A stretch of 13,395 nucleotides of DNA, taken from NCBI GenBank assembly GCA_045105075.1, contig JBGCDD010000268.1, forward strand, positions 1-13,395. The letters run 5' to 3'. Origin of the DNA: JBGCDD01 sp045105075. Its GTDB lineage: Bacteria; Pseudomonadota; Alphaproteobacteria; Rhodobacterales; Rhodobacteraceae. The notes beneath the pieces are model-generated. The model was not told where the DNA came from, searched no databases, and worked only from the letters and a program-made list of their open reading frames with translations. The stretch's first letter is position 1; every line of letters starts with the position of its first letter. Position numbers and translations under genes: made by a program. This document shows positions 6,318-11,762 of this stretch, piece by piece.

Positions 6318-8534
6318 GATATTGTTGATCCAAATGAACCGCTTGAGCGGCAAAATACCAAACTGCGCAAGATCGTGCAGGCGTTGATGCAGCGTGCCGA
6401 GGCGGGCAATTCTGCTTCTGGCTTGGCCTATGCGCAATTCGAACGGGCGGCGTTGCTTGAGGCACAGGTGCGCGAGCGCACAGCCGATCTTGAGCGTACG
6501 ATGGATTTGCTGCACGAAACCAACCAGCGGCTGGCCGATGCCAATATCGCGACCGAACGGGCCTGGTCGAACCTGACCGAGGCGACAGAAACCATCCCCG
6601 ACGGGTTGGGGCTGTTTGATGCCAATGACCGTTTGGTGCTGTTCAACAGCCGGTTTTGTTCCGAGCTTGATGACGTGGCTCATGGTATTTTCACCGGCCA
6701 ACCCTTTGAAACCTATGTGGAAGTGGTCAGCCACAGCTCGAACCTTGATCTGACTGTGCATGGCAGCCGACAGGCTTGGGTGGCGTGGCGACTGGAGCAG
6801 CACCGCAAGGGTCAGGTGCTGTTCAACAACACGCTGGTCGATGATCGTCTGATGCAGGTCAGCTCGCGGCGCACCGCGTCGGGCAGCACGGTGATCATGC
6901 ACACCGATGTGACGGCGGTTGTGCGTCTTGAGCGGTTGCAGCGCGACAGGCTGATCGATCAACAGGCGATTTTGCTGCGCGCCACGTTGAACCATCTGGA
7001 TCAGGGTGTGTGTATTTTCGACAGCGCCAGCAAGTTGGTGGGCTGGAACAGCCGGCTTGATACGTTGCTGGCGCTGCCGACGGGGCACAGCTCGCGCGGG
7101 TTGCATGTGTCGGATTTGCTGGCGCAGCTGGATGGTCAGATTGATTTCACCGGCGGCTTCAGTTTCGAGCGATTTCGCGACTGGGCCGATCAGCCCAAGC
7201 GGCGCCCGCCCATTGCCTTTGAGGTCAAGCGCGGGGCGCGCCGGGTGCTGAATGTGTTTGGCCAGGAAATGCCCGATCATGGCTTTGTGATCAGCTTTAC
7301 CGATGTTACGGTCGAACGCGAAACCGCCAACAAGCTGTTTCAGATGAACGAGCAACTTGAGGCCCGTGTGAAGGCGCGCACCGAGGAATTGGGCCAGGCG
7401 CTGGCGGCGGCCGAGCGGGCGAACGCGTCGAAATCGCGCTTTGTGGCGGCGGCCAGTCACGATTTGCTGCAACCGTTGTCGGCGGCCAAACTGTTCATTT
7501 CGTCGCTGGCGGAAGGTGAAAAAGACCAGCAGCGTATTATGGACGTGGCGCAAAAGGCCGAAACCTCGTTGCAGAACGGCGAACAGATCATCGAGGCGCT
7601 TTTGGACATTTCCAAGCTGGACGCGCCGCATCCCAAGATTGACCGCCGTCCCGTGCCGCTGAATGCGGTTTTGACCACGCTGAAAAATGAATTGGAGACC
7701 GAGGCATTGGACAAAGGGCTGGATCTGCGGGTGCTGCCCTGTTCACTGGTGGTGGAAAGTGATCCGGGCTATTTGCGGCGCATTGTGCAGAACCTGATGT
7801 CGAATGCGTTGCGGTATACGCAGCGGGGCAAAGTGCTGGTGGGGGTGCGCCGGTTGCGCGGTGCCGCACGCATCGAAGTCTGGGACACGGGGTTGGGTCT
7901 GAGCGACGCAGATCAGGCGGTGATGTTTGAAGAGTTTCGCCAGCTTGATCCCGGGGGCGCGGCGGCGCCGGGACTGGGGTTGGGGCTGGCCATTGTCGAA
8001 CGGGCTTGTGCGGCGTTGGATCACCCGCTGCGGGTGCAATCGGTTCTGGCGCAGGGCAGTTGCTTTTCGCTCGAGGTGCCGGTGCTGCCGGATTTTGTGC
8101 CGCGACGCCCTGTGACGGCCCCGGCGACGTCCTATTCTGCCGATCTGATTGAGGGCCTTGTGGTTGTGTTGGTGGAAAACGACACGGATCTATCGCGCGC
8201 GCTGGCGATGCTGATCGAGGATCGTGGCGGCATTGTTCTTGAGGTCGCCAATGCCCGCGCCGCGCTGGAATTGCTGGGCGATGTCGATCTGGAACCCGAT
8301 GCGGTGGTGCTTGATTACCACCTCGATGGTGGGCCGACCGGCGTTGATGTTCTGGAAGTGATCCGCCGTACGGTGCCTGACTTGCCCGGCTGTCTGATCT
8401 CGGCGGATCGCGCCCCGTCGGTGCGCCAGACCTGTGCGGATCACGACGTGTTGTTGTTGCCCAAACCAATTGTGCCGGGTGATCTGCTGGGGTTTCTGGG
8501 TGCAGTGGCGGCGGCCAAAGACAAGCGCGCCTAG
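6315..8534 (+). CDS. Hybrid sensor histidine kinase/response regulator, NahK/ErcS/FlhS type
   Basis: This 739-residue kinase shows no membrane segment and is probably cytosolic. Order of parts: an N-terminal coiled coil (about 40-90), a PAS-like segment from TIPDGLGLFDANDRLVLFN (93-111), a second PAS-like segment from LNHLDQGVCIFD (225-236), a second coiled coil (340-372), the H-box with His382 in ASHDLLQPLSAAKLF, the N-box with Asn493 and Asn497 (QNLMSNALRYT), DTGLGL (524-529), GLGLGLAI (553-560), and a C-terminal receiver with Glu621 and acceptor Asp667 (VVLDYHLDGG), closing with Lys717 (LLLPKP). SHDLLQPL is typical of the NahK/ErcS family, which often acts on alcohol-oxidation genes. No HPt domain is present, so transfer from the receiver to another regulator would need a partner, or the receiver may tune kinase activity. 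The partner regulator is most likely the one directly upstream. The TAG stop shares CTAG with the convergent vWA gene. Confidence 0.92.
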   Translation: MDIVDPNEPLERQNTKLRKIVQALMQRAEAGNSASGLAYAQFERAALLEAQVRERTADLERTMDLLHETNQRLADANIATERAWSNLTEATETIPDGLGLFDANDRLVLFNSRFCSELDDVAHGIFTGQPFETYVEVVSHSSNLDLTVHGSRQAWVAWRLEQHRKGQVLFNNTLVDDRLMQVSSRRTASGSTVIMHTDVTAVVRLERLQRDRLIDQQAILLRATLNHLDQGVCIFDSASKLVGWNSRLDTLLALPTGHSSRGLHVSDLLAQLDGQIDFTGGFSFERFRDWADQPKRRPPIAFEVKRGARRVLNVFGQEMPDHGFVISFTDVTVERETANKLFQMNEQLEARVKARTEELGQALAAAERANASKSRFVAAASHDLLQPLSAAKLFISSLAEGEKDQQRIMDVAQKAETSLQNGEQIIEALLDISKLDAPHPKIDRRPVPLNAVLTTLKNELETEALDKGLDLRVLPCSLVVESDPGYLRRIVQNLMSNALRYTQRGKVLVGVRRLRGAARIEVWDTGLGLSDADQAVMFEEFRQLDPGGAAAPGLGLGLAIVERACAALDHPLRVQSVLAQGSCFSLEVPVLPDFVPRRPVTAPATSYSADLIEGLVVVLVENDTDLSRALAMLIEDRGGIVLEVANARAALELLGDVDLEPDAVVLDYHLDGGPTGVDVLEVIRRTVPDLPGCLISADRAPSVRQTCADHDVLLLPKPIVPGDLLGFLGAVAAAKDKRA

Positions 8535-9373
8535 TCGGGCATCGGCCAGTCTTCTTCGCGCGGCCGCCAGCGGTCAGCGTTGTTGCCGGTGGCGTCTTCC
8601 AGCTGTTCGATATATTTGCGCAGGTCTTCTTTTTCACCGGACAAACAATCAGTTAGCGTTGAATTGGCACGCAGCAGGCGGGCGCGCGGCATCGGGGTTG
8701 CAATCTCGGCGATCAGCTTTTGCTTGAGGGTCGGGGCAAAGGCATCCCAGTTGCCGACCGGCGCGACAAAAGCGCCAAGCCCGCCCACCACGCAGTCCTG
8801 AAAATAGCGATCAAGATCGGCCTCAGGACCCGAGGCAGGGCGGATCATCAGGGGCAGTCCGTTGATGGTGATGCCGTGATAGACCAGCATATCGCGGATC
8901 CGGTCGACCCGGCGTCCGTCGTTGTTCAGCCCATCGCTTGAGATATCAACCACCATCCGGTTGGCCACAAAGGGGCTGTCGCGAAACAAGCCCAACGCGG
9001 TGCTGAGCGCTTTGGAAATCGAGGTGCGCCCCGAGCGTTTGATCGGCGTCTGGTCCAGTCGGTCGGCAAAAGCCCGGGCGCTGAGCGGGTCAGAGATCAG
9101 GGTCCAGGGCACAACCTGTGCTTGCATGTCAGTGCCGGCCCATTCCAGATAGGTCACCGAAATGCGCCCGCGTGCGCCGCCGGTGATGGCGCTGATAATC
9201 TCGGGGTCGCGGAAGGCGGCAATATAGCCTTTGCGCTGGATGTCCTGCTCATCGCCCGAGATCGAAAACGACACATCAACCGCCAGCACCAGCTGCATAT
9301 CGACTTCGATGATGCCAGTGTCCGCGCGCAAAGGCGTGGCCAAAGTCAGCACAATCAGGAGAGCGGCGCGGAT
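8531..9373 (-). CDS. DUF1194 (vWA-like) exported protein
   Basis: This protein of about 281 residues is taken to start at GTG (9374-9376 on the complement); the listed span ends at 9373 only to show the non-overlapping part, and the full reading frame is 8531-9376. A short signal peptide (about 1-18, ending PLRA) points to the periplasm. The body is a von Willebrand factor A-like domain with a metal-ion adhesion site: DVSFS gives Asp34, Ser36 and Ser38, Thr118 lies in SGRTSIS and Asp148 in ISSDG. DUF1194 proteins have no established function. The start codon overlaps the TGA of the propeller gene as GTGA, and no good ribosome-binding site precedes it, so translation is coupled and the protein belongs to the same job as the binding protein and propeller. 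A metal-dependent adaptor or chaperone role for the dehydrogenase is a guess. Confidence 0.88.
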   Translation of the reverse strand: MRAALLIVLTLATPLRADTGIIEVDMQLVLAVDVSFSISGDEQDIQRKGYIAAFRDPEIISAITGGARGRISVTYLEWAGTDMQAQVVPWTLISDPLSARAFADRLDQTPIKRSGRTSISKALSTALGLFRDSPFVANRMVVDISSDGLNNDGRRVDRIRDMLVYHGITINGLPLMIRPASGPEADLDRYFQDCVVGGLGAFVAPVGNWDAFAPTLKQKLIAEIATPMPRARLLRANSTLTDCLSGEKEDLRKYIEQLEDATGNNADRWRPREEDWPMPD

Positions 9374-10332
9374 CACGGCCGGAACGCCGCACCCCAGGGA
9401 AAGCGCCCGACTTTGATGGTTTTGAGCGGTTTCAACGCATTTGTGTCGATCACGGTGACATCGCCGGACAACCCGTTGGTGGCATAAATATGCGCCTCGT
9501 CGCCGTCAAATTCCAGATGCCAGACCCGTTTGCCGACCAGCACATAGTCAAGCACCTCAAAGCTTTGCTGATCAATCACCGCCACATGGTTGGCCGGCCC
9601 AAGCGCGATGAAGGCTTTGCTGCCATCGCTGCTGAGCCGGATGCCGACGGGTTGCACCAGATCGTCGGAAATGCCGGGCAGGGCCATGGAAAACGTGTGG
9701 ATCACCTCCTGGGTGGCCACGTCGATCACGGCAACTGTGCCGCCGATTTCCGAGCTAACCCAGAGGCGGTCGCCAGACTTGGTGAACTCGGCGTGGCGCG
9801 GACGTTGCCCGACCAGGGTGTTGTGAAAGATCTGCTGTGCGTCGGTGTCGATCCAATGCACCATATTGGTGGTTTCCGAGGTGACCACAGCGATTTTGCC
9901 ATCGGGTGACACGGCCATGCCTTCGGGTTCAATGCCAACGTCGATTTCGGCAATCGCTTCGCCTGATGTAACGTCCAGCACGGTGGCCAGCGCGTCTTCT
10001 TCATTGGCGATATAAAGGTGTTGGTTGTTGGGGTGCAGCGCGAATTGCTCCGGGTCCTCGCCCGAGGCCAGACGGCGCAGCACCAGCCCGGTGTCGGGGT
10101 CGAGCACTTCGACCGTGTCATCATCGGAAGCGCAGACATAAAGCACCGAAAAATCCTTGGCAAAGGTGATCCCGCGCGGGCGCAACCCAACATTATAGGT
10201 GGCTTTCAGTTCCTGGGTGAGCGTGTCGATGACGCTGACCGTGTGGTCTTTTTCATTGGTGATCCACATCTCACCAGCGGCGGCGGGGGCCACCAGCAGG
10301 CAGGCAAAGGCGGCGGCAAGAACAGGTTTCAT
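9373..10332 (-). CDS. PQQ-dependent catabolism-associated YVTN beta-propeller protein
   Basis: This exported protein has 319 residues from the ATG at 10330-10332. A TTG two codons earlier (10336-10338) is better spaced from the GGAG site (complement of ctcc, 10347-10350; eight bases against fourteen), so a two-residue longer form is possible. Residues 1 to about 20 form a signal peptide (MKPVLAAAFACLLVAPAAA). The rest is made of seven YVTN-type repeats, each with a VxD-type strand: SVIDT, EVLDPDTG, TVLDVTSG, WIDTD, AVIDVATQ, AVIDQQS and TVIDTNA, consistent with a seven-bladed propeller. Proteins of this type recur beside quinoprotein alcohol dehydrogenases and their ABC systems; their exact role is not settled. 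The gene follows the binding-protein gene by 21 bp, and its TGA overlaps the GTG of the vWA gene. Confidence 0.9.
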   Translation of the reverse strand: MKPVLAAAFACLLVAPAAAGEMWITNEKDHTVSVIDTLTQELKATYNVGLRPRGITFAKDFSVLYVCASDDDTVEVLDPDTGLVLRRLASGEDPEQFALHPNNQHLYIANEEDALATVLDVTSGEAIAEIDVGIEPEGMAVSPDGKIAVVTSETTNMVHWIDTDAQQIFHNTLVGQRPRHAEFTKSGDRLWVSSEIGGTVAVIDVATQEVIHTFSMALPGISDDLVQPVGIRLSSDGSKAFIALGPANHVAVIDQQSFEVLDYVLVGKRVWHLEFDGDEAHIYATNGLSGDVTVIDTNALKPLKTIKVGRFPWGAAFRP

Positions 10333-10353
10333 AAGCAAATCGGCAACTCCGGT

Positions 10354-11517
10354 TCAGTCAAAGGCGCGGCAGGCGCTTTCAGGCGCGTCAACGCCCAGCG
10401 TGTCAAGTTCGGTGCGCTGATGCAAGAAGCCAGGCAAGGGCGCATTGGCGACAACAGCGCGCGCGGTGACCAGCGGGATCGGCTGGCGCAATTGCCCGTT
10501 CCAGGCGCGAAACGACAGTTTGCGCCCTTTGAACCCGGCCAATTCAAACCCGTCCGACAGCATAAACGCGCGCAAAGTGGCCGGATCGCTGGCTTTGGTG
10601 CGGGTTGCGGCCTCGCCGATGGCGCGCACGGCGGCCCAGGCGGCATAGTCCACCGCGCGCATGTCACGCCCGGCCAGCTCTTCAAAGCGCGATTGCAGCT
10701 GTGCGCCGCCCCAGCTTTCTACGACCCGCGACCAGGCGGTGGGCACCAATCCTTCGCTGCCCATGATCGGGCGCGGCTCCCAGGTGTTGTAGGGCAAATA
10801 GCGGGCAAAATCGCCGGTTTCATCCGCCACCAAAAGCGCGTCGTAGCGACCCAGGCTTTGGGTGAAGGGCGGCACTTCGCTGGCGGCCGAGCGGCGCAGG
10901 TCAGCGTCGCTGATCCAGTCTTTGGAGGCCGACAGTTCCAAACCGAACTTGGTCAATGACGCCCGCAACGCCGCCCCATAGGCCAGATCTGGCGCACGCT
11001 GGCCCTGAATGAGCGCGAGTTGGTCCCAGCGGCGCAACAGCAGGAACTGCGCCAGTGCATCGGTGCGCATCGCCAGACTGGGGCGGGTGTGAAACACGTT
11101 GGCGCGACAATCCGAGCCGCGCAAAGCCATATCGGGCGCGCGTGCGTTCACAATAAGTGCGCCCTGGTTTTGATCGGCATACTCCAGCAACGCGGGCGCC
11201 GGGGCATCCATCACCACCAGATCCGACGGCGCGCTGAGCGGTCCGGACACTGGCGTCAAAGTGCCATCACGCGCCATCTTGAACAGGCTGAGGCTGTGGC
11301 TCTGGCCCAAAAACTTGCCGGTGGTGGCGTTGTCGGAGGTGCCCAGATGGGCGCCGGCCTGGCCTTCGTCGTCGGGCACCGGATCAAGATTGGACAGCAC
11401 CGGGGGCCGTTCGATGGGCTGAAAAATGTACGAAAGCTGAAGATCCTGCGCCTGAGCGGCACCACCGAGCCAAAGTCCGCCAAGGAGGGTCAGCAAAAAG
11501 CAGGGTTTGGTCGTCAT
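10354..11517 (-). CDS. Periplasmic substrate-binding protein of PQQ alcohol dehydrogenase-associated ABC system
   Basis: This 387-residue protein starts at ATG 11515-11517, with GGAG about six bases upstream. A clear signal peptide covers 1-23 (CFLLTLLGGLWLGGAAQA, then QDLQL). The mature part is a type I periplasmic-binding fold like the Liv/branched-chain amino acid binding proteins. Two cysteines, Cys137 (GSDCRANVFHT) and Cys383 (SACRAFD), could form a disulfide. The stretch NVFHTRPSLAMRTDALAQFL (140-159) is typical of the binding proteins found with PQQ-dependent alcohol dehydrogenases. It heads a minus-strand operon with the propeller and vWA genes. The matching ATPase and permease are on the other strand at 4035-5542. 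Related proteins have been linked to lanthanide acquisition; binding of a metal chelate, PQQ or alcohol by this one is not shown by the sequence. Confidence 0.88.
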   Translation of the reverse strand: MTTKPCFLLTLLGGLWLGGAAQAQDLQLSYIFQPIERPPVLSNLDPVPDDEGQAGAHLGTSDNATTGKFLGQSHSLSLFKMARDGTLTPVSGPLSAPSDLVVMDAPAPALLEYADQNQGALIVNARAPDMALRGSDCRANVFHTRPSLAMRTDALAQFLLLRRWDQLALIQGQRAPDLAYGAALRASLTKFGLELSASKDWISDADLRRSAASEVPPFTQSLGRYDALLVADETGDFARYLPYNTWEPRPIMGSEGLVPTAWSRVVESWGGAQLQSRFEELAGRDMRAVDYAAWAAVRAIGEAATRTKASDPATLRAFMLSDGFELAGFKGRKLSFRAWNGQLRQPIPLVTARAVVANAPLPGFLHQRTELDTLGVDAPESACRAFD

Positions 11518-11762
11518 GGCAGGCTCCGGAATTGAAAGATCTTTGGCGGGTGCACTTGGACTTTTCCAACAGTGACCGCGATGCGCGCCGCAGCCTATAC
11601 GACTAAAGTCAAATAGCGGTGACGGAGGGCTTTGCCTAACGTTTTTAATAGAAAACGCGGCATCCTATCTTGCCGCGATTTTTTGCGGGATGGCGCCGTT
11701 GCAGGCCTGAGAAACCCTCGGGATGACACGCAGCCACCGCCAATGATAACGGGAGGACAACC
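11518..11762. promoter_or_regulatory. Divergent control region between binding-protein operon and alcohol dehydrogenase
   Basis: These 245 bases, the longest gene-free stretch in the window, must carry promoters in both directions. Visible elements are a perfect palindrome AAAGATCTTT (11535-11544) just upstream of the leftward start, an inverted repeat TTGGA-N4-TCCAA (11556-11569), a second one GACT-AA-AGTC (11601-11610), and a terminator-like hairpin (11656-11677). The ribosome-binding site of the dehydrogenase, GGGAGGA, ends about six bases before ATG 11763. I could not pick convincing -35/-10 pairs. The inverted repeats are candidate sites for the LuxR-type regulator. Confidence 0.5.
11652..11684 (+). 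terminator. Terminator-like hairpin in the dehydrogenase leader
   Basis: CGCGGCA (11656-11662) and TGCCGCG (11671-11677) make a perfect 7-bp GC-rich stem with an 8-base loop, followed by ATTTTTT (11678-11684). Read on the other strand the same stem is followed by TTTT. It has the form of an intrinsic terminator but lies 79 bases before the dehydrogenase start and does not follow any gene, so an attenuator or the end of a small RNA are the natural explanations. Function is inferred. Confidence 0.5.

Noticed and set aside
6291..7631. Long minus-strand open frame (446 codons) opposite the histidine kinase, with others at 251-1117, 3594-4712, 5525-6409 and 7588-8637
   Set aside because: They lie antisense to genes with clear domain motifs, and their products are Arg/His/Gln/Pro-rich without recognisable folds. 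This is typical of shadow frames in GC-rich DNA.
11707..11762. CTGAGA followed by ACCC and a later AATGATAACGGGAGGA, recalling a TPP riboswitch
   Set aside because: The conserved second half of the TPP aptamer (the GAACCTGAT-type stretch and its helices) is absent, and an alcohol dehydrogenase is an unlikely target; the hexamer is probably chance.
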